This document shows positions 26,312 through 34,988 of a DNA stretch of 64,000 nucleotides, piece after piece; within the stretch, counting starts at the first letter, position 1; each line of letters starts with the position of its first letter. A program made the translations under genes and the position numbers. The DNA is from Micromonospora sp. WMMD980. GTDB taxonomy: Bacteria > Actinomycetota > Actinomycetes > Mycobacteriales > Micromonosporaceae. The stretch is from NCBI RefSeq assembly GCF_029626035.1, contig NZ_JARUBE010000003.1:5952001-6016000 (forward strand). Direction: 5' to 3'. The notes under the pieces were generated by a model. The model was not told the origin of the DNA, searched no databases, and was given only the letters and a program-made list of their open reading frames with translations.

Positions 26312-27097
26312 GTGGACCGCTACGCGCGTTGGAACGCGCTGCTCGAGATGCTGACCGACAGCGGCCGGGTCAGCGTCGAGGAGGCGGCCGAGCGGCTCGA
26401 GGTTTCCCAGGCCACCATCCGGCGGGACTTCGACCAGCTCGCCCAGCAGCAGATGATCACGCGGACCCGGGGCGGCGCGGTCGCCAACGGCGTCTCCTAC
26501 GACCTGCCGCTGCGCTACAAGACCGCCAAGCACTCGGCGGAGAAGCAGCGGATCGGTGCGGCCGCCGCCGCGCTGGTCTCCCCGGGCACCGTGGTCGGCC
26601 TCAACGGCGGCACCACGAGCACCGAGGTGGCCCGGGCCCTGGCGGTCCGCCCCGACCTGAACACCAGCGCCGAGGGTGCCCAGCTCACCGTGGTCACCAA
26701 CGCGCTGAACATCGCCAACGAGCTGCTGGTGCGCTCGCGGATGAAGGTGGTGGTGGCCGGCGGCGTGGTCCGGCCGAAGTCGTTCGAGCTGGTCGGCCCG
26801 CTCGGCGGGGCGCTGCTGCGGGAGGTGACGCTCGACGTCGCGCTGCTCGGTGTGGACGCGATAGACCCCCAGCTCGGCGCCGCCGCGCACCACGAGGGTG
26901 AGGCGGCCATGAACAGCCTGATGGTGGCGCGCGCCAAGCGGGTCGTGGTGATCGCCGACTCGTCCAAGTTGGGCGGGCACGCGTTCGCCCGGATCTGCCC
27001 GGTCGACCGGATCGAGACGCTGGTGACCGACTCCGGGGCCGCCCCCGCGACGGTGCAGGCGTTCCGCGACGCCGGCGTGCACGTCGTCTGCGCCTGA
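26312..27097 (+). CDS. DeoR-family transcriptional regulator
   Basis: The 261-residue repressor has the DeoR helix-turn-helix (RVSVEEAAERLEVSQATIRR, then DFDQLAQQQMITRTRGGA) and a sugar-phosphate-binding DeoRC domain with GLNGGTTSTEVARAL, VVTNALNIANEL and VVIADSSKLG. Its inducer is likely a phosphosugar of the divergent amino-sugar operon. The GTG start follows CAGGGGAGG. A 199-base regulatory gap with repeated TTCGCGCA sites separates it from the SIS gene. Confidence 0.9.
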   Translation: MDRYARWNALLEMLTDSGRVSVEEAAERLEVSQATIRRDFDQLAQQQMITRTRGGAVANGVSYDLPLRYKTAKHSAEKQRIGAAAAALVSPGTVVGLNGGTTSTEVARALAVRPDLNTSAEGAQLTVVTNALNIANELLVRSRMKVVVAGGVVRPKSFELVGPLGGALLREVTLDVALLGVDAIDPQLGAAAHHEGEAAMNSLMVARAKRVVVIADSSKLGGHAFARICPVDRIETLVTDSGAAPATVQAFRDAGVHVVCA

Positions 27098-27107
27098 GGT
27101 GTAAGGA

Positions 27108-27155
27108 GGGGGCCCCGCTCAACGCCTCCGGTACAGGCGGGGCCCCCGCTGAACA
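27108..27155. repeat. GGGGCCCC/GTTAACGCCTCCGG repeat, copy 4, hairpin form
   Basis: GGGGGCCCCGC (27108-27118) and GCGGGGCCCCC (27137-27147) are perfect 11-base arms around CAACGCCTCCGGTACAG. It follows the DeoR stop by ten bases and can form a terminator-like hairpin. Confidence 0.75.
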
Positions 27156-27165
27156 CGCCGACACT

Positions 27166-27205
27166 GCATACCGGGTATTGCCTTCCGATGCATACCGCGT
27201 ATGGT
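27166..27205 (+). promoter_or_regulatory. Promoter with twin GCATACCGSGTAT operators
   Basis: GCATACCGGGTAT (27166) and GCATACCGCGTAT (27190) are near-palindromes 24 bases apart. TTGCCT (27178-27183) and TATGGT (27200-27205), 16 bases apart, form a likely -35/-10 pair running through the second site. The arrangement suggests repression of the ABC exporter by a dimeric regulator, perhaps of the TetR or PadR type, encoded elsewhere. Confidence 0.5.
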
Positions 27206-27240
27206 GTCGCTGTCGCCTAACTCATCGGGGGAGGTCAGCT

Positions 27241-28242
27241 GTGTCGGCTGTCCTGGAGATCGAAGGTCTCCGCAAGACGTACCGGAGCCGGAAACGCGGG
27301 GTCCGCCACGCGCTCGACGGCTTCGACATGCGGGTCGAGGCCGGCCAGGTGCACGGCTTCCTCGGCCCCAACGGATCGGGCAAGACCACCACGTTGCGTA
27401 CGCTGCTCGGGCTGATCCGGCCCAACGGCGGCCGGATGGCCATCCTCGGCCAGGAGCTGCCGCGGGCGCTGCCGGCGGTCGCCGGGCAGGTCGGCGCCAT
27501 CGTGGAGAGTCCGCAGTTCTTCCCGCACTTCACCGCGCGGGACACCCTCGGCCTGCTCGCCCAGGCCGGCGAGCTGCCGCGCCGACGGGTCGACGAGGTG
27601 CTGGAGCAGGTCGGGCTGCGGGACCGGGCGGGGGAGCGGGTGAAGACCTACTCGCTCGGCATGAAGCAGCGGCTCGCCGTCGCGTCCGCGCTGCTCAAGG
27701 ACCCGAAGCTGCTGATCCTGGACGAGCCGGCCAACGGCCTCGACCCGGGCGGCATCCGGGAGATGCGCCGGCTCATGCGCGAGCTGGCCGAATCTGGGAT
27801 GACAGTGGTGCTCTCCAGCCACATCCTCGGCGAGATCCAGCTCATCTGCGACTCGGTCACCATCATCTCGCTGGGCCGGCGGGTCGCGTTCGGACCTGTC
27901 GAGCAGGTGCTCGCGACGCACTCCGAGAGCAGCGTGCGGGTCCGCCTGGAAGCGGTCACCGACCTGCCGCTGGCGGCGGAGACGCTGACCCGCTCCGGGA
28001 TCCGCGTCGCCGCCACCGAGCCCGACCACCTGATGCTGGCCGGCGTCGACAAGCCGGCCGCGGTCAGCCGGATCCTCGCCGAGCAGGGCCTCTACGTCAG
28101 CGAACTCACCCCGGTCGCGGTCGACCTGGAGAGCGTGTTCCTCGAACTGACCGCCACCGCGCCGGTCCCCGGCCAGAACCGTCAGGTCGATCAGTCCGCC
28201 AAGGTCGACCAGACCGGCACCGCAGGAGGTTGGGGCGCATGA
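27241..28242 (+). CDS. ABC exporter ATP-binding protein
   Basis: The 333-residue protein has Walker A GPNGSGKTTT, the Q-loop IVESPQFFPHFTARD, signature YSLGMKQRLAVA, Walker B LLILDEPANGLD and the H-loop SSHILGEI. The C-terminal 90 residues are the extra domain typical of DrrA/CcmA-type exporters. With the permease that follows it forms a DrrAB-like exporter at the membrane; its cargo is unknown. The GTG start follows GGGGGAGGT. The last bases overlap the permease ATG. Confidence 0.9.
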   Translation: MSAVLEIEGLRKTYRSRKRGVRHALDGFDMRVEAGQVHGFLGPNGSGKTTTLRTLLGLIRPNGGRMAILGQELPRALPAVAGQVGAIVESPQFFPHFTARDTLGLLAQAGELPRRRVDEVLEQVGLRDRAGERVKTYSLGMKQRLAVASALLKDPKLLILDEPANGLDPGGIREMRRLMRELAESGMTVVLSSHILGEIQLICDSVTIISLGRRVAFGPVEQVLATHSESSVRVRLEAVTDLPLAAETLTRSGIRVAATEPDHLMLAGVDKPAAVSRILAEQGLYVSELTPVAVDLESVFLELTATAPVPGQNRQVDQSAKVDQTGTAGGWGA

Positions 28243-29252
28243 GCCTGTTCGTCACCGAGCTGCGCCGGCTCGCCAAACGCCGGCTCACCCGGCTCATGCT
28301 CGTCCTGTTGGTGCTCGGGCTCGCCACCGTGGCCACCGCGTTCAGTTTCTCCAGCCACAAGCTCTCGCCCGAGGTGGTGGCCGCCGCGCGGGCCGAGTCC
28401 GACGCCCAGTACAAGCGGTCGGTCCAGGAGTGGCAGCGCACCGTGACCGAGTGCGAGGCCGCTCAGGCCAAGGGCGAGCAGACCGAGGAACGGTACGGCC
28501 CGAACTGCGGCCGGGACTACCAGCCGCAGCCGGAGATGTTCGACCCGAAGTGGAACCTGCCCTACCAGTTCGACTTCCGGGCCGAGTTCGGGATGTTCAT
28601 CGCCGTGTTCGCCGGCGCGGTGGCGCTCTTCGCGTTCATCGTCGGCGCGTCCTTCGTGGGCGCCGAGTGGAACACCGGCGGGATGATGAACCTGTTGCTC
28701 TGGCGGCCGAAACGGTTGGCTGTGCTGGGCACCAAGGTGGGCGCCCTGCTCACCACCGTGCTCGGCCTGAGCGTCGTGCTGGGCGCGCTGTGGACGGTGG
28801 CCTTCTGGCTGATCGGCACGTCCCGGGGCACCACCGCGAAGATGACCCCGGGGGTGTGGCGCTCGATCGGGCTGGACGGGCTGCGGGCGGTGGCGCTGAT
28901 CCTGGTCGTCGGCGCGGTCGCCTTCGCGCTCGCCTCGCTCGGCCGGCACACGGCGATGGCGCTGGGTGCGGCGGTGGCGCTGTTCGCGATCAGCGAGATC
29001 GGCATCCGGATCGCCGTCAGCGTGCTGTCGGTGCCGTTCGGCGAGCGCTACGTGCTCTCCACCTACGCCCAGTCGTGGTTCATGAAGCAGGCGGAGCTGT
29101 TCGACTACGACACCTGCCAGTTCGCCAAGGGCGCCTGCGAGCCGGCCAGGTACGTGGTCACCTGGGAGCAGTCGGCGGTGGTGTTCGGCGTCGGCGCGGT
29201 CGCGGCCCTGGCCGCCGCGTTCTGGACGATGCGCCGGCGGGACATCGCCTGA
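28239..29252 (+). CDS. ABC exporter permease
   Basis: The 337-residue membrane protein has a first span near residues 17-36, a long outside loop with several cysteines, and five further spans. WNTGGMMNLLLWRPKR and the closing WTMRRRDIA match ABC-2-type permeases. The ATG overlaps the ATPase stop (ATGA), with GCAGGAGG upstream, so the pair is coupled. The outside loop (about 40-115) is hydrophilic and contains CEAAQAKGEQTEERYGPNCG. Confidence 0.88.
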   Translation: MSLFVTELRRLAKRRLTRLMLVLLVLGLATVATAFSFSSHKLSPEVVAAARAESDAQYKRSVQEWQRTVTECEAAQAKGEQTEERYGPNCGRDYQPQPEMFDPKWNLPYQFDFRAEFGMFIAVFAGAVALFAFIVGASFVGAEWNTGGMMNLLLWRPKRLAVLGTKVGALLTTVLGLSVVLGALWTVAFWLIGTSRGTTAKMTPGVWRSIGLDGLRAVALILVVGAVAFALASLGRHTAMALGAAVALFAISEIGIRIAVSVLSVPFGERYVLSTYAQSWFMKQAELFDYDTCQFAKGACEPARYVVTWEQSAVVFGVGAVAALAAAFWTMRRRDIA

Positions 29253-29379
29253 CCGAGGCCCGCGCCGCCGGCCGCGCGGACCACGCGTCCGGTGCGGCCG
29301 GCGGCGGCCCTGGTTACCCTGGGGTTCCCCGGCCGGCGCGTCTCCTCGCGCCGGTCACCCGCCGTCGGAGAGGAGCGCC

Positions 29380-29865
29380 GTGTCCGCCGACGCCACCGAC
29401 CGGGCCGCCGTCGACGAGTCGGCCACGACCAGGGGTACGCGCCGCGGCGCCGGCGTCCCCGTGCCCCCGCCCCGCCCCGCCCCGCCGGTCGAGTCCGCGC
29501 CTGCGGTCGAGGCCGAGCCCCCGTCGACGGCCGAAGCCGCGGCGCTCGCCGAGCCGGCCACTGTTGCTGACGAGGCCGAGGAGGCTCGGCTCGACACCGA
29601 CGAGCCCCGACCCGCCGCCGACGCCGGACCGGCCGGTGGGCTCACCGAACGGGAGCGGCGGATCCTCGACTTCGAGTCGCAGTGGTGGAAGCACGCCGGC
29701 GCCAAGGAGCAGGCCGTCCGGGACACGTTCGGGCTCTCCGCGACGCGGTACTACCAGCTGCTCAACGCGTTGCTGGACCATCCGGCCGCGCTGGCCGCCG
29801 AGCCGCTGCTCATCGGCCGGCTGCGCCGGCTCCGCTCGTCGCGGGCCCGCAACCGGCGACGCTGA
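29380..29865 (+). CDS. DUF3263-domain protein
   Basis: The 161-residue protein begins with about 85 Ala/Pro/Glu-rich disordered residues. It ends in DUF3263: LTERERRILDFESQWWKHAG, then KEQAVRDTFGLSATRYYQLL. The latter looks like a DNA-binding helix-turn-helix, and the family is thought to be regulatory in actinobacteria. The extreme C-terminus is Arg-rich. The GTG start is preceded by GGAGAGGAG. Confidence 0.85.
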   Translation: MSADATDRAAVDESATTRGTRRGAGVPVPPPRPAPPVESAPAVEAEPPSTAEAAALAEPATVADEAEEARLDTDEPRPAADAGPAGGLTERERRILDFESQWWKHAGAKEQAVRDTFGLSATRYYQLLNALLDHPAALAAEPLLIGRLRRLRSSRARNRRR

Positions 29866-29871
29866 CCGGCC

Positions 29872-30084
29872 TCACTTCTCGTAGGTGCGTAGCCCGTTGC
29901 CGATGGCGAAGAAGGTCGGAGCCCACTCGCCGATGAAGATGCCCCAGCGGTCCGCCCGGTCCACGCCGGCGCGTTCCAGGCTCTTGGAGAGGAACCAACT
30001 GGTGAACGAGAGTCCGATGCTGACGAATCCGGCGAGGTAGGCGTGCTCCGCGCGGATTCCCGACTCGTGCAGACGCTCCAACAT
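29872..30084 (-). CDS. Small hypothetical protein, 70 residues
   Basis: It starts MLERLHESGIRAEHAYLAG and contains one moderately hydrophobic segment (AGFVSIGLSFTSWFLSKSLE). The middle resembles DRADRWGIFIGEWAPTFFAI, suggesting membrane contact. I do not recognise the family. The ATG follows GGGGGA. The frame extends upstream into the PP2C-like gene, but that part is its shadow. It converges on DUF3263 with a six-base gap. Confidence 0.65.
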   Translation of the reverse strand: MLERLHESGIRAEHAYLAGFVSIGLSFTSWFLSKSLERAGVDRADRWGIFIGEWAPTFFAIGNGLRTYEK

Positions 30085-30229
30085 GTGCGATCCCCCTGTC
30101 GCTGGTTCGAGCTGACCGCACCTGACGCTACCGGTTGCTCCGGACCGGTGACGCGGAGTTCCCGGGATGCGCGGCATGGGGGCACCCCCTGCGGGTAAGG
30201 CGGCGGGCGGCGACGGAGGGAGCGGATCG

Positions 30230-31177
30230 ATGGGGGCACCGGACCGCCGGTACGCGACCGGCAGCGCGACGACCCGGCCGCTCGGCGAGGCGCCGACGAT
30301 GCGGGTCCGTACCGCGTCCGAGCCGGCGCCGGGCCGGCCGGAGAACGAGGACCTGGTGTTCCGGTTCGGCCCCCTCGTCGGCGTCCTCGACGGCGCCACC
30401 GTGCCGGAGGGCTTCGACACCGGCTGCGTGCACGGCCCGGCCTGGTACGTCCGGCACCTGGCCGCCCGGATCGCCCTGGCGGTCGCCGCCCGGCCCGCGG
30501 CCACGCTGATGAGCAGCCTGGCGGCGGCGATCCTGGCCGTGCGGGCGGACCACGGCGGCGCCTGCGACCTCGACCACCCCGGCACCCCCTCGTCCACCGT
30601 GTGCCTGCTGCGGGAGGGCGGTGACCGGGTCGACCACCTGGTGCTCTGTGACAGCCCGCTGGTGCTGGACACCGGCGACCGGATCGAGGTGGTCTCCGAC
30701 GACCGGTTGGAGACCGCGCTGGCCGACCTGCGCCGCACCGCGGCCGCGCTGCCGGACGGCGAGGCCGACCCGTCCACCCGGTTCCGGCGGGCCGTGACCG
30801 TGCAGCGGACCCGGATGAACCGTACCCACGGCTACTGGGCGGCGGCCGCCGACCCGGACGCGGCGTACCACGCGGTGACCGGGTCGACGCCGCTGCGCGG
30901 GCCGGGGGCGCTGCGCCGGGCGGTGCTGCTCAGCGACGGCGCGTCGTGCGCGGTCGAGCAGTTCGGTCTCTTCGACTGGGCCGGGCTGCTGGAGGTGGTG
31001 ACCGGGGAGGGTCCGGAGGGCCTGATCGGCCGGGTGCGGGTGGCCGAGCGGGATCACCCGGACCGGTTGCGCCGACGCAAGCGGACCGACGACGCCTCGG
31101 TCGCGCTCTGCGAGTTCGCCTCGCGCGTGAGCACCCTCACCCCCGGAACGGACCGGTCGGATGACAACGCAGCGTGA
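30230..31177 (+). CDS. PP2C-like protein phosphatase family protein
   Basis: The 315-residue protein shows degenerate PP2C motifs in order: GRPENEDLVF, GVLDGATVP (metal-binding aspartate), PSSTVCLLREGGDRVDHLVL, RRAVLLSDGAS and TDDASVALCEF. These match the Mg/Mn-binding aspartates of serine/threonine phosphatases, though the first motif is relaxed. The substrate is unknown. GGAGGG nine bases before the ATG decides the start; a second ATG at 30299 is possible. Confidence 0.65.
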   Translation: MGAPDRRYATGSATTRPLGEAPTMRVRTASEPAPGRPENEDLVFRFGPLVGVLDGATVPEGFDTGCVHGPAWYVRHLAARIALAVAARPAATLMSSLAAAILAVRADHGGACDLDHPGTPSSTVCLLREGGDRVDHLVLCDSPLVLDTGDRIEVVSDDRLETALADLRRTAAALPDGEADPSTRFRRAVTVQRTRMNRTHGYWAAAADPDAAYHAVTGSTPLRGPGALRRAVLLSDGASCAVEQFGLFDWAGLLEVVTGEGPEGLIGRVRVAERDHPDRLRRRKRTDDASVALCEFASRVSTLTPGTDRSDDNAA

Positions 31178-31281
31178 GGCGGAACACCCCGGGGGTACGA
31201 CCGGCCGCCCCGCTCCGCCGTACCGGCAATGAGTCGCCAAAGGGGTGGACGAGCGCTGCACCGGCCGGCAGACTCCGGCTC

Positions 31282-31791
31282 GTGACAGGTGCGGTGAAGC
31301 TGGAGTCGGTGGACGAGCGAAACCTGGAGCCGTTGCTCTCCGTAGCGGCGGCGGAGGCCGAGCCGGAGGACGTGATGCCTCCGGTGGACGCGCCGGCCGG
31401 GTGGTCGCTGGCTCGCCGGGACGCCTTCCGCGAGTTCCACCGGGCCAGCTTCGCCGGGTTGGACGGCCCGACCGGCACCCAGATGTTCGCGATCGTGTCC
31501 GGCGGTGAGGTGGTCGGCATGGTGCGGATGACTCGCCGCGACGAGCCGGGGACGGTGGAGACCGGGATGTGGCTGGGCCGGTCCGCGCGGGGCCGCGGCC
31601 TGGGCGCAGCCGCGCTGCGGGAGCTGCTGCACGCGGCCGCGGCCGCCGGCATGCACACGGTCGTCGCCGACACCACGCCGGACAATGCGGGTGCCATTTC
31701 GGTGCTTCGTAAATGCGGTGCGGAGTTGCGCGAAGAAGGCGGAAAGACCTACGCCCGAATGTGTCTGGATTCGGCCCTCCCGACCCACTGA
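31282..31791 (+). CDS. GNAT-family N-acetyltransferase
   Basis: The 169-residue protein holds the GNAT fold. The acetyl-CoA loop is RSARGRGLGAAALRELL, TPDNAGAISVLRKCGAELRE closes the fold, and GMWLGRSARG marks strand β4. The acceptor is unknown. The GTG at 31282 was chosen because CAGACT lies seven bases upstream, fitting a leaderless start; the open frame runs about 36 codons further up. Confidence 0.8.
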   Translation: MTGAVKLESVDERNLEPLLSVAAAEAEPEDVMPPVDAPAGWSLARRDAFREFHRASFAGLDGPTGTQMFAIVSGGEVVGMVRMTRRDEPGTVETGMWLGRSARGRGLGAAALRELLHAAAAAGMHTVVADTTPDNAGAISVLRKCGAELREEGGKTYARMCLDSALPTH

Positions 31792-32018
31792 GGTCGTTGC
31801 TTGCTGTTCCGCAATTTTACGTGTCCTCCCTGCTCATGGCGGCATTGGTGCGAAGTTTCGCGCCTATCGCGATGCCTTTCTGGATGTTTTGCGAATCGGC
31901 TGACGGGTACTGCCAGCCGGGTCCGCTAATGCGGCGCACCGGTGTGCAGGCTCCTTTCGCCATCCCCGGCAGTCGTGCCGGCGGGCCTGCTCCGTCGCTG
32001 GGCAGCGAAGGAGAACCG

Positions 32019-32483
32019 ATGAAGAGCGGAGCTCGGATCGCCCTGGCGGTCGGTTTCGGATATGTCCTGGGCCGCCGGCGGAAGCTGCGGACGGCACTCA
32101 CCCTGGCCGCCGCCGTGGCGGCCGGGCGGGCCAGCCAGAACCCCGCCGGCCTCAAGCAGATGGCCACCGGCCTGCTCGGGTCGAACCCGCAGTTGGGCAA
32201 CCTGACCAGGCTCGGCGCGCCACTGGTCACCGCCGGCCGGGCCGCGGCGACCGCCGCCGCCGGCAGCGGCATCGAAGCGGTCAGTGGCCGGCTGCGCGGC
32301 GGCGCGGACGCGTTGCGCCGCCGCTCCGGCGCGCCGGCGGAGGACGGGCAGCGGTCCGCTCCGGACGAGGAGCAGGAACTCGACGACCAGCCGGACGCCG
32401 ACTACGACGAGGCCGACGACCAGTTCGACGACGAGGATCGCGCCGAGCGGCCGGCCCCCGTGCGTCGGCGTCGGGGGCGGTGA
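32019..32483 (+). CDS. Small membrane-associated hypothetical protein
   Basis: The 154-residue protein starts MKSGARIALAVGFGYVLGRR, then RKLRTALTLAAAVAAGRASQ, and ends in a highly acidic tail with DEADDQFDDEDRAERP before RRRRGR. Such proteins, sometimes mislabelled as DNA primases, occur beside SRPBCC genes in actinobacteria, at times near gas-vesicle clusters; no gvp gene is present here. The ATG follows AAGGAG. Its stop lies two bases before the SRPBCC start. The 227 bases upstream hold no gene. Confidence 0.65.
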   Translation: MKSGARIALAVGFGYVLGRRRKLRTALTLAAAVAAGRASQNPAGLKQMATGLLGSNPQLGNLTRLGAPLVTAGRAAATAAAGSGIEAVSGRLRGGADALRRRSGAPAEDGQRSAPDEEQELDDQPDADYDEADDQFDDEDRAERPAPVRRRRGR

Positions 32484-32485
32484 CC

Positions 32486-33628
32486 ATGCCCGCCAACAAC
32501 CTGACCGAACGGGCCCGTGACCAGATCGGCGGCGAACTGCGCAACCTCGCCGCCGCGATCGGCGAACGCGCCGTGCAGGTGGTGACCGAGCGGGTCACCG
32601 GCGCCACCGGCCGGCTCAGCGAGTACGCGAAGCAGGGCGGTGGCCCCGGCCTGGTCGCCGCGGCCACCGGCGCGCAGAAGCTCGCCGACGGCCACTCCCC
32701 GCTGAAGGCCATGGTCCATGCCGGCCTGGTCGGCGGTAAGGAGAAGCTGATGTCGGCGTTCGGCGGCGGCAAGGGTGGCAAGGGCGGTGGCAAGAAGCTC
32801 AAGGTCACCAACATCGTCGAGACCATCGAGGTCGGCGTGCCGGTGCGGGTGGCCTACAACCAGTGGACCACCTTCGGCGACTTCCCGAGCTTCATGAAGA
32901 AGGTCGAGCAGGCCGACAACGACGAAGACGAGAAGATGACCTGGAAGGCGCAGGTCCTCTGGTCGCACCGCACCTGGGAGTCCACGATCGTCCGGCAGAT
33001 CCCGGACCGGCTCATCCACTGGCGGTCCAAGGGTGACAAGGGTTCGGTCGACGGCACGGTCAGCTTCCACGAGGTCGGCCCGGAGCTGACCCGCATCCTG
33101 GTCGTGCTGGAGTACCACCCGCAGGGCCTCTTCGAGCACACCGGCAATCTCTGGCGGGCCCAGGGCCGGCGGGTGCGGCTGGAGCTGAAGCACTTCGTCC
33201 GGCACGTGATGACCGAGACCGTGCTCGACCCGGACCTGGTCGAGGGCTGGCGGGGCGAGATCCGGGACTGCCAGGTGGTCAAGGACCACGAGACCGCGCT
33301 CCGCGAGGAGCAGGAGGGCGGCGGGGAGCCGGGCCGCGACGAGGAACGTCGACCCGCCGAGCGCGGTCGCGGCCGGCCGCCCCGGCGCCGCCGCCCCACC
33401 GAGGAGGAGCAGGAGTACGACTACTACGACGCCGGCGACGACTTCGACGACGACGAGTACGACGAGGAACTGGCGGAGGAGCAGCCACCGCCGCTCCGCC
33501 GCCAGCCCGAGCAGGTCCGCCGCCCGCAGCGCGAGGAGCGCGCGCCCCGCGAGGAGCGGGCGCGCCGCGCGCCCGAGGAGCCCCGCCGGCCGGGGGTCCG
33601 GCGTCGCCGTGCGGAGCGGGGCGAATGA
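32486..33628 (+). CDS. SRPBCC-domain protein with charged C-terminus
   Basis: The 380-residue protein has a helical N-terminus (1-100), a GGGKGGKGGGKK linker, and a START/Coq10-like SRPBCC domain (about 113-255): IVETIEVGVPVRVAYNQWTT, then HRTWESTIVRQIPDRLIHWR and FHEVGPELTRILVVLEY. That fold makes a hydrophobic ligand pocket. The last 120 residues alternate Asp/Glu-rich and Arg-rich blocks. The ATG is preferred over the GTG six bases upstream because GGGGGC then sits at a normal distance. It is coupled to the previous gene. Confidence 0.75.
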   Translation: MPANNLTERARDQIGGELRNLAAAIGERAVQVVTERVTGATGRLSEYAKQGGGPGLVAAATGAQKLADGHSPLKAMVHAGLVGGKEKLMSAFGGGKGGKGGGKKLKVTNIVETIEVGVPVRVAYNQWTTFGDFPSFMKKVEQADNDEDEKMTWKAQVLWSHRTWESTIVRQIPDRLIHWRSKGDKGSVDGTVSFHEVGPELTRILVVLEYHPQGLFEHTGNLWRAQGRRVRLELKHFVRHVMTETVLDPDLVEGWRGEIRDCQVVKDHETALREEQEGGGEPGRDEERRPAERGRGRPPRRRRPTEEEQEYDYYDAGDDFDDDEYDEELAEEQPPPLRRQPEQVRRPQREERAPREERARRAPEEPRRPGVRRRRAERGE

Positions 33629-33669
33629 GCGGGGCGACGGCCGACCCCCGCCCCACGCCGCCGCCCGGG

Positions 33670-34182
33670 TCAGCGCGGGGGCGGGTCCTCCAGCAACGAC
33701 GGGTCACGCCGGATCATCTCGGCGAGCCGGGCCGCCGGATCGGTCTCCAACGGATCGTTGCCGGGCGCGACCACCGTCTTCACCGACATCGGCCAGGCCG
33801 GGGGCGGCGTCGGCGCGGGCACCGGACCCACCGTGACCGCCGGCCCCGCCCAGGAGACCCGCAGCTGGTATCCCTGATCGCCCAGCTCCACCCGCAGCGT
33901 CACGGCCAGGCCGGGGTGTTCGGCGACCACCCGACGCACCGCCTCGGCGACCTCCTCGACCGGGTCCCGGCGCAGCGGCGCCGCACCGCCCCGCAGTGCC
34001 GCACCGCCCCGCAGCCGGTACGCGCCGTGCCCGGCCCGGTGTTCCGTCGGCTCGACCGGTTCCGGGTCGCCGGCGGGCGTCGCCCGGTCGACCTCCGGTT
34101 CGTCCGGCAGCGGCTCCCGGCGGCGCTGCGCCTCCTCGCGTCGCGCCAGCCGGGCCAGTGTCTCGTCCAGATCACCCCTCAT
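33670..34182 (-). CDS. Hypothetical protein downstream of the conservon
   Basis: The 170-residue protein is not recognised. It has a charged N-terminus (MRGDLDETLARLARREEAQR), Pro/Glu-rich middle and a domain with VEEVAEAVRRVVAEHPGLAV, then TLRVELGDQGYQLRVSWAG. It ends in a proline-rich tail. No signal peptide or membrane span is visible. It is 45 bases downstream of cvnD in the same direction and may be part of its transcript. GAGGGGG lies before the ATG. Confidence 0.6.
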   Translation of the reverse strand: MRGDLDETLARLARREEAQRRREPLPDEPEVDRATPAGDPEPVEPTEHRAGHGAYRLRGGAALRGGAAPLRRDPVEEVAEAVRRVVAEHPGLAVTLRVELGDQGYQLRVSWAGPAVTVGPVPAPTPPPAWPMSVKTVVAPGNDPLETDPAARLAEMIRRDPSLLEDPPPR

Positions 34183-34226
34183 CGCGCCCACCCCCTCGCA
34201 GATCACGGACCGAACCGCCGGGCGGT

Positions 34227-34988
34227 TCAGCGTTCCCGGGCCCGGGTCGCCCGGTCCAGCGCCCGGTCGAGGACGACCAGCAGGGCGTCCCGTACGGAGA
34301 GCCGGTCCCGGGCGTCGAACTGCACCAGCGGCACGTGCTCGGCGATCGCCAGTGCCCAGCGGATCGACGGCAGGTCCAGGGCCAGCCGCCCGTCGAAGGC
34401 GTTGACGCCCACGGCGAACGGCAGCCCGGCTCGCTCGAAGAAGTCGATCGCCGGATAGCAGTCGTCGAGCCGCGCGCTGTCCACCACCACCAGCGCGCCG
34501 AGCGCGCCCCGAACCAGGTCGTCCCACATGAAGCCGAACCGGGCCTGACCGGGCGTGCCGAAGAGATAGAGCTTCAGGCTGCGGTCGATGGTGACGCAGC
34601 CGAAGTCCATGGCCACCGTGGTGGTGGTTTTCCCGGCCACCCCGCCCGGGTCGTCGACGCCGATCCCGGCGGTGGTCATCTCCGCCTCGGTGGTCAACGG
34701 CGCGATCTCGGAGATCGCGCCCACCGTGGTGGTCTTGCCGACGCCGAAGCCACCGGCGATCAGGATCTTCACCGGGATCGGCGGCCGGGGCGCGGGTACC
34801 CGGCTGACGATCGGGGTGGGCTCACCGGGGCCGCTCGGCGGCCGGTAGGGCAGCGGTGGCCCGGCCGGCGGGGGCGGCGTGGCCCGGCCGATCAGCGGGG
34901 CCGGGTTGCCGTAGCGGGCGGGGGCGCTGTTCGCGGCCGGCCCGCCCTGGCCGGCCGCCCGCCATTCAGGAGATCGCACGAAGTCCAT
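34227..34988 (-). CDS. Conservon GTP/ATP-binding protein (CvnD type)
   Basis: The 253-residue small GTPase has a Pro-rich first 70 residues, then P-loop IAGGFGVGKTTTVGAISEI, switch region AGKTTTTVAMDFGCVTI, G3-like LFGTPGQARFGFMW and NAFDGRLALD near the base-recognition site. It follows the DUF742, roadblock and sensor-kinase genes, so this is a complete conservon like those of Streptomyces, thought to act as a membrane signalling complex. The ATG at 34988 overlaps the DUF742 gene by 23 bases. Confidence 0.92.
   Translation of the reverse strand: MDFVRSPEWRAAGQGGPAANSAPARYGNPAPLIGRATPPPPAGPPLPYRPPSGPGEPTPIVSRVPAPRPPIPVKILIAGGFGVGKTTTVGAISEIAPLTTEAEMTTAGIGVDDPGGVAGKTTTTVAMDFGCVTIDRSLKLYLFGTPGQARFGFMWDDLVRGALGALVVVDSARLDDCYPAIDFFERAGLPFAVGVNAFDGRLALDLPSIRWALAIAEHVPLVQFDARDRLSVRDALLVVLDRALDRATRARER

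Noticed and set aside
32019..33628. Gas-vesicle cluster
   Set aside because: No gvpA, gvpF/L or gvpN-like gene is present in the window.
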